Assembly (NCBI GenBank): GCA_015350385.1
Contig: WNKI01000001.1
Location: 4,962,439 to 5,026,438, forward strand
Reading direction: 5' to 3'
DNA length: 64,000 nt
DNA from: Aculops lycopersici
Taxonomy: Eukaryota > Arthropoda > Arachnida > Trombidiformes > Eriophyidae
Each line of letters opens with the position of its first letter. The stretch's first letter is position 1. The translations under genes and the position numbers were made by a program. A model generated the notes under the pieces. That model was not told where the DNA came from, searched no databases, and saw only the letters and a program-made list of their open reading frames with translations. This document shows positions 1 to 10,505 of this stretch, in pieces.

Positions 1-548
1 ATAAAGTGAGGTCTCAAGCGGCCAGCACTGAATTTAAAAATATCCGTCAGTAGTTCGGAGCATATGCCTCCAAAGAGCCAGATAATTGAGCGACAGTAGA
101 CATTCTTGATGTAAAGCTTTCGCAAGTATCCTGGTTGATTTGCCAGACGTTCGTTGGTGTCACCGTTCGCGTTGCCTCCATCACGACGAAGGTGTAAGTA
201 CTCGAGCAATGCAATTAGGATTAGATTGATGCTCGAACCTCCAAAGTAGCAGAGTCCTGAGGATACTGTGGACTCCTTGTGCGGATACCTGATCGTTTCA
301 TCGTTACAATAGAACCCTCTAACGAAGGGTTTGCCCATGTAATGGACACATAATAGTATGATTCCGACTGTAGATGATTCAAGGGTGACAGCGGATTCTG
401 AATGATTAGATTATGATGCAATTTTATGAAATGGAATTTGGAATATTTATTACTAATACTTACGAGCTAATACTGGACCCAAATCCTTTGCTAATACTCT
501 GAGGCAAGATATGGGCTTCATTTCTCTATTTTGACTGATCGAATTCAT
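1..548 (-). CDS. PLPP: Lipid phosphate phosphatase (wunen/PLPP type), N-terminal part, cut by window edge
   Basis: Integral-membrane enzyme of the PAP2 superfamily that dephosphorylates phosphatidic acid, lysophosphatidate and sphingosine-1-phosphate on the outer face of the membrane. Read on the minus strand as two exons: 464-548 (ATG at 548) and 1-397, joined by a 66-bp GTAAGT...CAG intron (398-463). The joined frame passes through the family signature RGFYCND and then FKFSAGRLRPHF, which matches catalytic motif C1 (KxxxxxxRP). Motifs C2 and C3 must lie beyond the left edge. It diverges from TRAPPC5 across 465 bp. The family is clear from the two motifs; which PLPP subtype is not. The splice join is read by eye but restores both frame and homology. 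Confidence 0.85.
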
Positions 549-1013
549 GATCGAATGCCAAGGATACTCGAAGTACGGGAATACAGATCGAGGTCGATGA
601 GTCTTATGAAAATCTAGACTAATAAATGCATTGACACTACATTATGCATAGGGGACAAATATGCTTGAATCAGATTATATCCGTGGAGTTATATGTGTAC
701 TAATGTATACACGTGAGAATATGTGGATGAGGTCTGTCAAACTACATGAACTCTGGTGGTTGTTGTTAGAGTTGAATATAATAAAACGCACAGGTAAATC
801 CAAACCACTCAGATGCGTCTGAATCACACAGTATAACGCCAGTAAATAGGGCTAGAGAAAACAAAATGCACTCTTGTTTCTAATTCATTATGGTGTTGAT
901 ATTATGCTACAAATTTTTTGAAACAAATAATACAATTACAAATTAATTGTTGATGGGTTTTTATGGTGACCACAGCTCATTAATAGATTCAACAACATTC
1001 ACACAAACACAAG
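549..1013. promoter_or_regulatory. Divergent intergenic region, PLPP / TRAPPC5
   Basis: AT-rich 465-bp spacer between two divergently transcribed genes. It presumably holds both promoters. No recognisable element or gene was seen. Confidence 0.4.
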
Positions 1014-1589
1014 ATGGAGGTTAGAGAATTCATGACAAATCGGTCGAAGAGAAGTATTGTTGACCAACCAATCATAAAATCCCAAAGCACCATTAGTTTA
1101 TCAGCTTTCAGTTTGTTATTTTGCGAACTAGTCGAATATTCTCAGGGTAAGTCATCAACGATACAAGAGCTACAAACTAGGCTTCATGATTCAGGTAAAC
1201 ATATTGGCTATCGAATGATTGATCTCATTGTCAATAGGGATAAAAATTTCAGACGAGAAACTAGAGTTATCAATATGTTAATGTTTATTAAAACAGTATT
1301 TTGGAGAACATTGTTTAATAAGGATGCTGACAAACTTGAGCAAGCTAATGATGACAATTCCATTTATTATCTGATTGAAACTGAGCCAATAACAAACAAG
1401 TTTATATCAATGCCCAAGGATAAGGGCAACTTCAATTGTGCCTCTTTTGTTGCCGGAATCATTGAGGCCGCCCTAGAGCAATGTTGTTTTCCCAATAAGG
1501 TAACCGTCCACTGGCATCAAGGAACTACTTTCATGATCAAGTTCGACGAGAGTGTATTGAAACGAGAGAAAAGGCTCACAGCAAAATAG
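1014..1589 (+). CDS. TRAPPC5: TRAPP complex subunit 5 (Trs31/Bet3 family)
   Basis: Subunit of the TRAPP tethering complex that activates Rab1 at the ER-Golgi interface. The 191-residue uninterrupted ORF has the usual TRAPPC5 length (about 188). It carries family landmarks: an N-terminal RSKRSIVDQ segment, LLFCELVEYSQ near residue 40, RREXRVxNMLxFIKxxFWRxLF in the middle, and the C-terminal FNCASFVAGIIEAxLxxxxFPxxVTVHWHxGT block. A second in-frame Met at residue 7 (1032) is an alternative start. It is convergent with IVD, 153 bp away. No introns, whereas animal orthologues usually have several. Confidence 0.95.
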   Translation: MEVREFMTNRSKRSIVDQPIIKSQSTISLSAFSLLFCELVEYSQGKSSTIQELQTRLHDSGKHIGYRMIDLIVNRDKNFRRETRVINMLMFIKTVFWRTLFNKDADKLEQANDDNSIYYLIETEPITNKFISMPKDKGNFNCASFVAGIIEAALEQCCFPNKVTVHWHQGTTFMIKFDESVLKREKRLTAK

Positions 1590-1742
1590 ACCAAGATAAA
1601 CTAGTCATAACAATAACAACCATTTGTATGTGTATCTATTACCCTCAATTGTGTACAAAATTTTGTCAGCTAATCGCAAAAGGCGGGCAATATATCACAT
1701 TTATAAAGTTTATATACACCCAATCAAGAATGTTCATTGAGT

Positions 1743-3044
1743 TTATTTTGCATACATCTTGTTAATCTCGCGTCCAATCAACCATCTACGAATTTCGCTA
1801 GTCCCTGCGCCAATTCTGTACAATCTTACATCCCTCAACAAGCGACTGGCTTCGTAGTCTTCCGTGTAACCGTTACCTCCTAGTATTTGTAATGCCTGAT
1901 CGGCAACAACGTTACCCGCCTCGGCAAGTTTCAATATTATGGCTGCACATTTGGCTGTAAACTCGCTGGTTCCCTTGATCGAGTGAGATCCCTTCTTGGT
2001 GGCCAAATGATTGTCCAGATTGCGGGCAGTAGAGTAAAGTGTTGATCTGCAAAACATTGTTTCAGTGTACATATCAGCCATCATACCTTGGAGCAACTGA
2101 AACTTGCCAATTTGTTGACCAAATTGTTGCCTCTGATGGGCATATTCGAAGGCCATGTCACAAGCCCTTTGCATCAAACCCAAAGGTCCTGCTGCCAAGA
2201 CCAAACGCTCGTAGTCAAGTCCGCTCATCAGAACATATACTCCCTGATGCAATCCACCAACAATACTTGATTCGGGCACAATACAATCCTCAAAGATGAG
2301 CTCACCTGTTGGCGATCCCCTCATTCCCATCTTGTGGAGCTTCTTGCCTACTGAAAAGCCTGGTGTATCTTTTTCAACCAGAAAGGCGGTGATGTCTTTG
2401 TTGTTGGTCTTGGCGTAGACTAAAATTACATCAGCTATTGGCCCGTTTGTAATCCAAAACTTGGATCCATTTAACACGTAATAGTCGCCCTTCTTTTCGG
2501 CGCTAGTTCTCATCGACGTTACATCAGAACCAGAATTGGGCTCACTCATTGCCAGCGCGCCAATATAAGTTCCATCGATCAACTTTGGCAAATAGGTCTC
2601 TTTCTGCTTGTCGGTTCCATTGAGTGAGATTTGATTTATGTTCAAATTGGAATGGGCTCCATATGATAGTGCAATGGAACCACTATACTGTGACATGACC
2701 TCCATGGCAAGACAATGTTCTAGGAATCCCAGTTCCAAACCACCAAATTGTTTTGGTGCCGTGATTCCATGTAGTCCAATGGATCCAAGTTTCTTCCATA
2801 GGTCTCTAAATGCTGTAAAGTTGTCCTCTCTATCTATTTGGGATGCAACTGCAGATGGTAGCTCTCGCTTAAGAAATGAGTGAACCAAATCGGTGAGCTC
2901 TATCTGGTCCTTGGTCAAACTATGATCGTGGAAAATATTCTGGCCGCCTCCATTGGTGGACATAAAACGGGAGCTCGGGGCAACCAGGTGTTTGCTTTTC
3001 GCTGGCCACTTTTCTGCCAATTTGATTAGGTGTTTGATTGCCAT
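1743..3044 (-). CDS. IVD: Isovaleryl-CoA dehydrogenase, mitochondrial
   Basis: Flavoprotein acyl-CoA dehydrogenase of leucine breakdown, converting isovaleryl-CoA to 3-methylcrotonyl-CoA in the mitochondrial matrix and passing electrons to ETF. The 433-residue intact ORF matches the usual precursor length (about 426). Residues 1-35 are basic and hydroxylated, as expected of a presequence. The core shows AMSEPNSGSDV (about 165-175), the FWITNG flavin-site segment (196-201), and GLDYERLVLAAGPLGLMQ (275-292), in which E279 sits where IVD, unlike most acyl-CoA dehydrogenases, carries its catalytic base. LGGNGY and RIGAGTSEIRR close the protein. Intronless. Confidence 0.96.
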   Translation of the reverse strand: MAIKHLIKLAEKWPAKSKHLVAPSSRFMSTNGGGQNIFHDHSLTKDQIELTDLVHSFLKRELPSAVASQIDREDNFTAFRDLWKKLGSIGLHGITAPKQFGGLELGFLEHCLAMEVMSQYSGSIALSYGAHSNLNINQISLNGTDKQKETYLPKLIDGTYIGALAMSEPNSGSDVTSMRTSAEKKGDYYVLNGSKFWITNGPIADVILVYAKTNNKDITAFLVEKDTPGFSVGKKLHKMGMRGSPTGELIFEDCIVPESSIVGGLHQGVYVLMSGLDYERLVLAAGPLGLMQRACDMAFEYAHQRQQFGQQIGKFQLLQGMMADMYTETMFCRSTLYSTARNLDNHLATKKGSHSIKGTSEFTAKCAAIILKLAEAGNVVADQALQILGGNGYTEDYEASRLLRDVRLYRIGAGTSEIRRWLIGREINKMYAK

Positions 3045-3803
3045 ATTGTTTCTAAAAGGTGGAAGTCTTAAAGGGAGAAGAAGAAGAAAACGCCAATTGG
3101 TCTTGGTGTTGTCACGAATGAAAGAGGTATTTTTTAGTCTCTTTCTATCTCTCCCTTCTCTATTTCTTTCTAGTATCGCTCAACAAAACGACACACTTGT
3201 TGCTATCTGATAGCAACTCAAATGTTGGCGAGACATCTTGATAAGGGACAGAGATTTGACTACGTGTTGAGTGTTTACAAAAACAACTCTTGTATCTTTC
3301 TTTTTGGGTACAATTAATGGATCTAGATCACTTCATTCAGATAACATCTTTCAGTCAGCGTCTTATCAAAACAGGAAGTTGATTATTTTATGTAATTTGA
3401 TATTCGAGATCACGAAATGATGATACGTGTACTTTCACTATTGCACTCATCGTATTGATTTGGGTGCTGTGCAGTGGAAGACTTGGAGATGCCAATGAGG
3501 AGATTACAAGTATAAAAAAGGATAAATTAACAATCAGTGGTGTCGCCTTTATTAAATTGCTCACCTTATGATGGGACATCTGTATTCAACACTCGCATAG
3601 AGCTAAGGTGCATGAAATCATCTCAATCCTCCAGTCAAAGATACTCCAATTCGATCAATTACATAAACTTAACGTTGTTATTGTAAGTTTCTCCATCCAA
3701 CAATAGTGCTTTTGCAGTCGCCCGAGTCTCAGTCGTTGCAATCCCTTGAAGCATTGTTGTTGTTGTTTTTATTCATTCATTACTTGCTCAAGTATCCGCA
3801 AAT
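3045..3803. other. Intergenic, IVD 5' side to troponin C 3' side
   Basis: 759 bp upstream of IVD and downstream of troponin C. Short ORFs here match no family I know and look fortuitous. A possible 5'-UTR intron (GTGAGC near 3565 to a CACAG acceptor near 3465, minus strand) can be drawn but has no coding support. Confidence 0.4.
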
Positions 3804-4420
3804 TTAATCGCCAGTCATCATCTCCATAAACTCATCAAAGTCAACTGTTCCCGAGCCGTCAGTATCGATTTCGGCAATCATCTCGTCGAGCTCGTCATTG
3901 GTCAGTTTGTCATCGAGGGCACGTAGAATTTCTCGAAGGGCACTTGTGGGTATGTAACCATTGCCCTCCTTATCGTACATGCGAAAAGCCTCGCGGAGCT
4001 CCTCTTGCATGGCCTCGGTATCTTCCTCGACCAAGAACTTGGCAGTCAAGGTCAAGAACTCATCGAACTCTACCTCACCGGAACCTGTTGATGAAGTTAG
4101 TTAGATAAAGTTAGTTAGATGAATGGGTTATCCAACATTGAATCGTGTCGGCTAAAGTGCAGCAGCTTTTTCAAGAAATCTGCTGTACATCAAATATAAT
4201 AGAAACAAAAAGATATTCCTAAACGGCCAGTCTACTTACCGTCGGCGTCAATCTCTTTAATGAGCGCCTGCAATTCCTTCTCCTCGAAACTCTGACCAAG
4301 TGTCCTCAGAATAGTGGACACCATGTTGGTGTGAATGCATCCGCGCTTTTCCCTGTCGAACATGTCGAAGGCCTTGCGCAACATTTGCACTTGCTCTTTT
4401 GTGAGCTCCTCAACAGACAT
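3804..4420 (-). CDS. TpnC: Troponin C (two exons)
   Basis: Calcium sensor of the thin filament of striated muscle. Exon 1 is 4240-4420 and exon 2 is 3804-4084, with a 155-bp GTAAGT...CAG intron (4085-4239) splitting a Gly codon inside EF-hand II. The spliced protein is 153 residues, the normal length. EF-hand I (DREKRGCIHTNM) is degenerate, II (DADGSGEVEFDE) canonical, III (DKEGNGYIPTSA) lacks the final acidic ligand, and IV (DTDGSGTVDFDE) canonical. Functional sites II and IV with degenerate I and III is the arthropod muscle troponin C pattern. Calmodulin is excluded by the two degenerate loops. Confidence 0.93.
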
Positions 4421-5537
4421 CTTGATGTTTCTTTGATTGTGTTCTAATTATATTTTGATTAAAACTGTTGTTTTTCTACCTAACGGCGCTTGATTCACAA
4501 TACAAATTGATTGGCCTGGACAAGAATTGATCGGACTGGCGATCGTTAGGTCGTTGCAAAATACTAAGCTTGCAATGGTGATGACGGAGATGGCGGATGC
4601 GTCGGGCGTCAACTTGTGTGCTAGCTACTGGAAATGCCAGCCCACTACACTTCATAGAACAGCTTAGGGACAATCTCCTTGAGGAGAGCACACGTTTGGT
4701 TGAGGTTCCAAAAACTTGAGTCGCCCTTAAAGCTAGCCGGGTAGATGCGACAGGAACAGGCAATATCAACTCAAGCAACTTGAGTTTAAGTCGCTAGGTG
4801 CCCCATGAGTGAGCCGCTAGCGCTCACACACAACATTGTCTTCGTTGATGTTGACGCCGTTTACGACTCAACTACCAGTCTCAAAGAAGATGAATTTCAC
4901 ATCAGTTCTTCAGGCTGGAGATCTGCCAAGTCCTTATTAAGTAAAAGAGGTTACTCGCTTGTTCCCTTGGCTTTCCACGCTACGGCTCACTAAATAAGGC
5001 ATTCGTTGTTTACACTAGATGCCGCTCGACGAGCGTATCCATCTCCTGAAGTCTCTGCTATGGACATTTGGTAGACTATGCAATTTGCTTCGTTTTACCA
5101 ATCTGGCGAAAGAGTATAGTTAAGTGGATGGCCTGGTCTTCATAGCAATCAGTTATAACTCTCTGCTAGCGGGGAAAGAGAGTTCACCCCTCATCCTGCC
5201 CACCCTAGAGGTTTTGTGTTGTTGGATTTTAGATTGAGAGATTTGCTCGAGTCATACCATTAACCACGTATGCTAACTCGATTGAGATGCATCGACTAGG
5301 TGATGCATCAACTCTTGCTGACAAATGAATTTGCTTTCTCTTTCGTGAACTAAGGTAAGCTTATTATTAGTTGTTGGATTCGGCTCCAAGCTTGGTTTTT
5401 TGCTAGGACAGATGCAAAATGGATTAACACGTCTGCAGTTACAGTCCAACATCTCTGTTACCCACGACAACGTAGTCGTGGTTTAAATTGTAAAGTCAAT
5501 TTCTTCGAAAGCATAGACGAAAATCAATAGACCAAAA
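4421..5537. other. Intergenic, upstream of troponin C
   Basis: 1.1 kb between the troponin C start and the secreted-protein gene. Several 60-100 codon ORFs overlap on both strands without recognisable domains. Probably the muscle gene promoter region. No specific element was identified. Confidence 0.4.
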
Positions 5538-6164
5538 ATGATTGCGAATATTTCCATCAAACTAACATTCCTATCATGTGCATTCCTCATGCTGGCCGAT
5601 TGTGGTCCAGTGATCAATGTTACCAAAGACAAGCTCGACGAGACCAGCTTGAAGAGATTGAGGACCATGTATAGCGCGAGTCGAGACTTAGCTATGAATA
5701 GTATCAAAGATGCCTACCTGTTGCAAAACAAGGGTAATCAAACTGACGATGAAACACCTGTGGTCATTCTGGAGCCAATCAACATTGCCAATTCAACGCT
5801 GAACAAAGAGGATGATGATATTGATGAGGATTCGGTGGTTATTTCTTCTCACCTAGTACACGACACTCCCCACGGCCGCCAGTCTTCATTCTTTCAGGGA
5901 TTTCGCCCACCATTTCCCAATTCCATTGGTGGTGGCGGCCCGTTTGGAGGTGGCTCGTATGGAGGTAGCCCGTTTGGAGCAAACAATGGATTTTCAGGTA
6001 TGATAAGACCACCGCCATTGCCACCGCTACCCTCATTCCCCGCCTTCGGAGGACAACAACAACCTCGACCACCAAAGACATCCATTATTGGTAACGGTGG
6101 TGGGCCGATGGCTTTAACGAACGATAATGTTGTTGTTGTCAATGTGCTATCAAGTAACTTCTGA
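5538..6164 (+). CDS. Secreted Gly/Pro-rich protein of unknown function
   Basis: The 208-residue ORF opens with a clear signal peptide (hydrophobic core about residues 8-22, likely cleavage near the ADCG segment). A charged segment (about 25-105) has potential N-glycosylation sites (NVT, NQT, NST) and an acidic EDDDIDED stretch. A low-complexity half (about 115-185) is rich in GGGGPFGGGSYGG and PPLPPLP motifs, and the hydrophobic tail ends in VVVVNVLSSNF. The composition resembles cuticular or matrix proteins, but no chitin-binding (Rebers-Riddiford) consensus is visible. The family is not recognised. The start is supported by the signal peptide. Confidence 0.65.
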   Translation: MIANISIKLTFLSCAFLMLADCGPVINVTKDKLDETSLKRLRTMYSASRDLAMNSIKDAYLLQNKGNQTDDETPVVILEPINIANSTLNKEDDDIDEDSVVISSHLVHDTPHGRQSSFFQGFRPPFPNSIGGGGPFGGGSYGGSPFGANNGFSGMIRPPPLPPLPSFPAFGGQQQPRPPKTSIIGNGGGPMALTNDNVVVVNVLSSNF

Positions 6165-6556
6165 GTCTATATGATCTATCTTATCGACAAAATTTAAATA
6201 AATTCGAAGCTGAAACAAATCGAATGCAGTGCTGAACGATCTTTACGTTGACAATATTTTTTGTTTTGCTTTGAGCGCCGGTTGGCACGCCTGCGCAACA
6301 AGCAGCTCCGTGCACAAGCCTTGAACCTCCGATGCACGCAACGAGAAAAACGGTTTTCCCCCTCAAAATTGGAGCCAGAATTTTCATGGCGCGAATCACC
6401 TTTTTACCCCCTTTGTTATGAACTCACTGGACTTGGATACCGATTCATGACATCATAAATACACTTAACCCATATTTTAGAATAATACTATATAATATAG
6501 CTTTTTCAACTGAGGATCCACTGTTTTAATCTTGGATACCATAACTCTGTTAACAA
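6165..6556. other. Intergenic, upstream of Bub3
   Basis: 392 bp holding the 3' end of the secreted-protein gene and the Bub3 promoter. A TGCGCA palindrome lies near 6292-6297 (NRF1-core-like). Nothing else was recognised. Confidence 0.35.
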
Positions 6557-7594
6557 ATGGCGCGTTACGAGGCTAGCGCAAACGAATGGAAACTGAGGAA
6601 TCCACCCACCGATTGTATTCAGAGTGTCAAATTTGGACCTACAGATAACAGACACCTGCTGACTGCCAGTTGGGATACTTCAGTTAGGCTATACGATGTA
6701 GTGACAAATCAGATGAAATTACAATATAACCATGAAGCGCCTGTTTTAGACGTCGCCTTTCAGGATAGCAACACATGTTGGAGTGGAGGTGCTGACAGGG
6801 TAGTAAAGAAATTTGACTTCACTACTCAAGAAGAGACAATAGTTGGGCATCACGCTGGACCAATCAGATGTGTTGAGAGTATTCCAGACGTAAACTTGAT
6901 TGCAACCGGCTCCTGGGATAGGTACTTGAAGTTATGGGATGCACGTACCGCGGATTCCGGCAAAATGACACCAGTTTTAGACCACGAGTTACCTGACAAA
7001 GTGTACAGTATGTCTGTTTGTGGGTACAAACTCATTCTAGGTACCTCATCTCGTCGTATTCTTATTTGGGATCTCAGACAAATGAACCATATCCAAAGAG
7101 AATCAGTGCTGAAGTATCAAATCCGTTGTGTGAAATCCTTTGCAAACCAGAAGGGTTATGTGGTCAGCTCCATCGAGGGCCGTGTGGCTGTAGAGTACTT
7201 GGATCCCGCACCTGAGGTACAAGCTGCTAGATATGCCTTCAAGTGTCACCGTAACAAGGATCCTACTACCGGATTGGAGATTATTTACCCTGTCAACTCG
7301 ATTAGTTTCCATAGAAAGTTCAACACATTCGCCACCGGCGGCTCGGATGGCTTCGTCAGCATCTGGGATGGCGAAAACAAGAAGCGACTTGTTCAATTCC
7401 ATAGATATCCAACCTCGATCTCATCCCTAAGCTTCTCGCCTAACGGAGGTACGCTCGCCATCGCAAGTTCCTACTCTCACGCAAGCGAGGATGTCTACAA
7501 GCTCCGTGATATTCCTCCGGACTCCATATTTATTAGACGAGTTAGCGATCATGAGGCCAGAAATAAGAAGGAAGAACGATATCCTGAAGATTAG
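6557..7594 (+). CDS. Bub3: Mitotic checkpoint protein Bub3 (WD40)
   Basis: WD40 propeller that binds GLEBS motifs of Bub1 and BubR1 and recruits them to MELT repeats of KNL1 at kinetochores. The 345-residue ORF is close to the usual 326-328, the extra length being mainly a basic C-terminal tail. Diagnostic segments: the N-terminal NEWKLRNPPTDCIQSVKF, LLTASWDTSVRLYD, LIATGSWDRYLKLWD, the Bub3-specific CHRNKDPTTGLEIIYPVNSI insert, and the FATGGSDGFVSIWDG repeat. Rae1 is the nearest alternative, but the CHR...YPVN segment and the C-terminal IFIRRVSDHE favour Bub3. Intronless. Confidence 0.95.
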   Translation: MARYEASANEWKLRNPPTDCIQSVKFGPTDNRHLLTASWDTSVRLYDVVTNQMKLQYNHEAPVLDVAFQDSNTCWSGGADRVVKKFDFTTQEETIVGHHAGPIRCVESIPDVNLIATGSWDRYLKLWDARTADSGKMTPVLDHELPDKVYSMSVCGYKLILGTSSRRILIWDLRQMNHIQRESVLKYQIRCVKSFANQKGYVVSSIEGRVAVEYLDPAPEVQAARYAFKCHRNKDPTTGLEIIYPVNSISFHRKFNTFATGGSDGFVSIWDGENKKRLVQFHRYPTSISSLSFSPNGGTLAIASSYSHASEDVYKLRDIPPDSIFIRRVSDHEARNKKEERYPED

Positions 7595-7978
7595 ACATAT
7601 CAGTAAACATAAAACTACCATCACTTGGGGTCCTCCAGATCAAATGTACGCCCATGAAGTATGCAAAAGACAACTATCGCTTCTTGTTTGAGTTATTCTC
7701 GATTTTTACCGTTTATTTGATCGCCGATATGGAATGATTCATGCTGCATGCCTGCCACATTGAGACGACACTTGCACCGATGGCACACATGCAGCTTCCA
7801 ATCCGTTCGAACTATTGAACAACAAATAGAAACTTCGAGTATCGCGAGGGGTTGGTTGTTGGGTATACACATTTGGTCAAATAAATAGATTTGGGACTTA
7901 ATTATATAATTGAACGTTTATGTGCAAGCAGATTTCTTGAAATTGATTGTTGTTATTTTACTAAAATCATAAACGATA
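7595..7978. other. Convergent 3' intergenic region, Bub3 / CSP
   Basis: 384 bp between two convergent stop codons. It contains an AATAAA near 7880 suitable as a polyadenylation signal for Bub3. No gene seen. Confidence 0.4.
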
Positions 7979-8656
7979 CTAAGAGGATGAATAGAAATGA
8001 TTTTGACTTTGAGGTTGGTTCAGGTTGGTTGTCTCAGTAGCGTTGGATTTTCCAGATGAAGATGGGAGTCCGATGATTGGCTTTGTATCATCATCAGTTG
8101 TTCCTGCTCCATCCCCGTAACCCTTGCTTTTAGGTTGCTCGCTAACTGCATCATCTTGTTGAGATGAATTGTCGCGTTGGTCACCCCATTCTCGATCGAA
8201 CTGTTCCTCAAATCTTGGATCGACCTTTGGTTTGCACTTGCCACAGCAGAAGTTGAAGCAGAAACAACAACAACAACAGAATCCAAAGCAGCAAGTTGAT
8301 ATGCCTAGGCAGCACATAAAAGCTTTAAACCAGCCTGATGTTAGAACAAAGTAGGTATTGACGTATTCATCTCCAAACTGTTCAGCAATATATATACCAA
8401 CAGAACCATATTGATCATAGATGGATCGTTTCAATTGATCTGAGAGAATCTTATGTGCCCTGTTAATGTCTTGAAATTTCTCATGCGAAGTTGGGTCATT
8501 TTGGTTTTTATCTGGATGATATTTCAGTGCTAATTGACGGTAGGCCTTCTTGACCTCCTCTGGTGTGGCAGATTTTTTCAAGTTCAATATGTTGTATAGT
8601 GAATCGCCTGTGGTCGATAGGCGCCTAGCTTGACTTTGGAAACCAGCTGCGGACAT
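7979..8656 (-). CDS. Csp: Cysteine string protein (DNAJC5)
   Basis: Palmitoylated J-protein of synaptic and secretory vesicles that works with Hsc70 to keep SNARE proteins such as SNAP-25 folded. Length is 225 residues (family about 198-250). The J domain (about 17-85) has the HPD tripeptide in KYHPDKN. The linker includes YGSVGIYIAEQFGDEYVN. The cysteine string (about 112-140) has 13 cysteines including a run of five. The C-terminal third is polar and Ser/Gln-rich. Convergent with Bub3. Intronless. Confidence 0.96.
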   Translation of the reverse strand: MSAAGFQSQARRLSTTGDSLYNILNLKKSATPEEVKKAYRQLALKYHPDKNQNDPTSHEKFQDINRAHKILSDQLKRSIYDQYGSVGIYIAEQFGDEYVNTYFVLTSGWFKAFMCCLGISTCCFGFCCCCCFCFNFCCGKCKPKVDPRFEEQFDREWGDQRDNSSQQDDAVSEQPKSKGYGDGAGTTDDDTKPIIGLPSSSGKSNATETTNLNQPQSQNHFYSSS

Positions 8657-9637
8657 TTTTGTGGGATAGTTGGAATTCTTGCTTTGTTAATAGTAAAAAT
8701 GACGACGATGATTGCAACCACGTCGTGAGTAGAATACTGAAAAATCAATAACTCGATTCTCTCTTTCAAACTACAAGCTAGTTTCTGATGATGAATAGTG
8801 CTTGTTATGATGACAATGACAGTAACACAATCGTTAATATAATACCTACTAAAAATTAATTATATTGGAAAATGATCAGTTGACTAAAGCTTTCTATAAT
8901 CCTGCAAATAACTGATATAGAGTTGGATAATATAAAATAGATTGTTGTATTATAGTTGCAGATCTTGAACTAGCAATATGTACGAACTGTATATTGTCAC
9001 TGTCACAAATTCTTGGATTTAGTTTCTCATACGAACAATGAGATGTTAGTAGAGACTCTCTATCTTTAGCTTAATCTCGGGATTTGAAGGAATAGTGATT
9101 ATATAAAACGATACAACAAAACAAATAATTATTCCACGAAGGTAGAAATATAAGACATGCTGAAATCAACAATAAGTAATAGTTTCAATTCTTGGCGTTC
9201 GCCTTTTCCATCTAAATACTGTGGAATGCTGAGGCGGCGGCGGGCCGGTCGTTATAATCTATTCCCCCATTTTCGGCGCAAATTTCAGGTGTAAGTCTTC
9301 AGAGAATTCGAAAGAAAAGTGGGGGAAAGAACAAGCGAATTCTGTATTTGCTGATGACGCGAATGCGGTGCGCCATAGCAATCGTTGTTGGTGCGCCGAT
9401 GTCTCATCTTCTCTCGGTGTGTTTTGAGACCTCCAAAGTCTATGGGTTTTTACGTCTCAAAACAACAACATGATCATTGGGAAACAACAAATTACTAGCC
9501 CCATTGTTACAAAAGTCTCAATCAATTACATGCTTAAAATAAGCAGCATACATCAACAACTTATTCTAATATTCAATGAATAAACAATGAATTATTAGAT
9601 TCTTAGCTCGTTACCACCGGCATGAAATTCTCAGAAA
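8657..9637. other. Intergenic, CSP / RING1-A divergent region
   Basis: 981 bp between divergent genes. The half nearest RING1-A has a GC-rich island around 9232-9300 (GGCGGCGG, and TTTCGGCGCAAA, which resembles but does not exactly match an E2F site). The half near CSP is AT-rich. No gene seen. Confidence 0.35.
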
Positions 9638-10291
9638 ATGTTACAGCAACGACAACAAAAATTAACCAGCTACGAAATGGATAGAAAACCTCAAAAGATC
9701 ACCATGGACTCAGATATTGCGGTTAGCCCGCGTTCATTGCATAGAGAGCTAATGTGCCCTATTTGCTTAGACATATTAAACCAAACCATGACCACAAGGG
9801 AGTGCCTGCATCGGTTTTGCTCCGCTTGCATTAATAAAGCCCTCAGAAGTGGAAACAAAGAATGTCCAACATGTAGAAAGAAACTCACATCCCGCCGATG
9901 TCTTCGGGCCGATCCAAACTTCGATCAGCTGATTGCCAAGATTTACAGAGGCGAGCATGATAGACCCCAAGAATCAAGTAAGGTTATAATAGCACCAGAA
10001 TGCGAGCTCATCTTGAGGCCCTTGAACGGACAAAAGACAAGAGTTGTTAAGGGTCCACATCATACAACTATCGATCACATTTCCAAGTATCTCTCCATGA
10101 AATCAGAATGGTCGAAACCTCCTGAGTTGGGTAAGGAAGAAAATTATAAACTCTGTGTTCTTGTCAATCAAGCTAAAGGTCATTATGAAATGATCCCTGG
10201 CCATCTGAATCTGGAAGATGTCAAGAAAAAGTATAAACTAGAAGCAAGTAAACCCCTGGAATTATATTTTCACATTCCAAACAAGGACTAG
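9638..10291 (+). CDS. Sce: RING1/RNF2-type Polycomb E3 ubiquitin ligase, copy A
   Basis: Catalytic RING subunit of Polycomb repressive complex 1, which mono-ubiquitinates histone H2A. Length is 217 residues, against about 336-435 in flies and vertebrates. The RING (about 40-80) has canonical C3HC4 order, starting CPICLDIL and ending CPTCRKKL. It is followed by SRRCLRADPNFDQLI, which keeps the basic pair at the position RNF2 uses to touch the nucleosome acidic patch. The RAWUL domain (about 118-215) begins ECELILRPLNGQKTR and ends KPLELYFHIPN. The linker between RING and RAWUL is cut to about 35 residues. The upstream flank has YEMDRKPQKIT but lacks the TWEL box that copy B (16464-17156) keeps. 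Convergent with WDR12. Confidence 0.93.
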   Translation: MLQQRQQKLTSYEMDRKPQKITMDSDIAVSPRSLHRELMCPICLDILNQTMTTRECLHRFCSACINKALRSGNKECPTCRKKLTSRRCLRADPNFDQLIAKIYRGEHDRPQESSKVIIAPECELILRPLNGQKTRVVKGPHHTTIDHISKYLSMKSEWSKPPELGKEENYKLCVLVNQAKGHYEMIPGHLNLEDVKKKYKLEASKPLELYFHIPNKD

Positions 10292-10505
10292 CGAAAACTT
10301 TCTTCCTTGAGATCTCAATTCTCTTCATCATAATCAACCAACTGAACAAATCCGTGACGAACACAGAGAAAAGTTGTCGTTTAAACAATAAATAAACTGA
10401 TGGAGGTGTTTCGTCGACCTCACTCATTGTCCTTCGGCTCAACGTTTAGATCTATCAATCGTGTACTCTGAAAGATGGAGATATGGAAAAAAGGATGTCA
10501 TTGTT

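Noticed and set aside
3388..3579. 63-codon minus-strand ORF with a signal-like hydrophobic start
   Set aside because: The hydrophobic part can be read as an intron (GTGAGC to CACAG), there is no family match, and neither reading gives a convincing protein.
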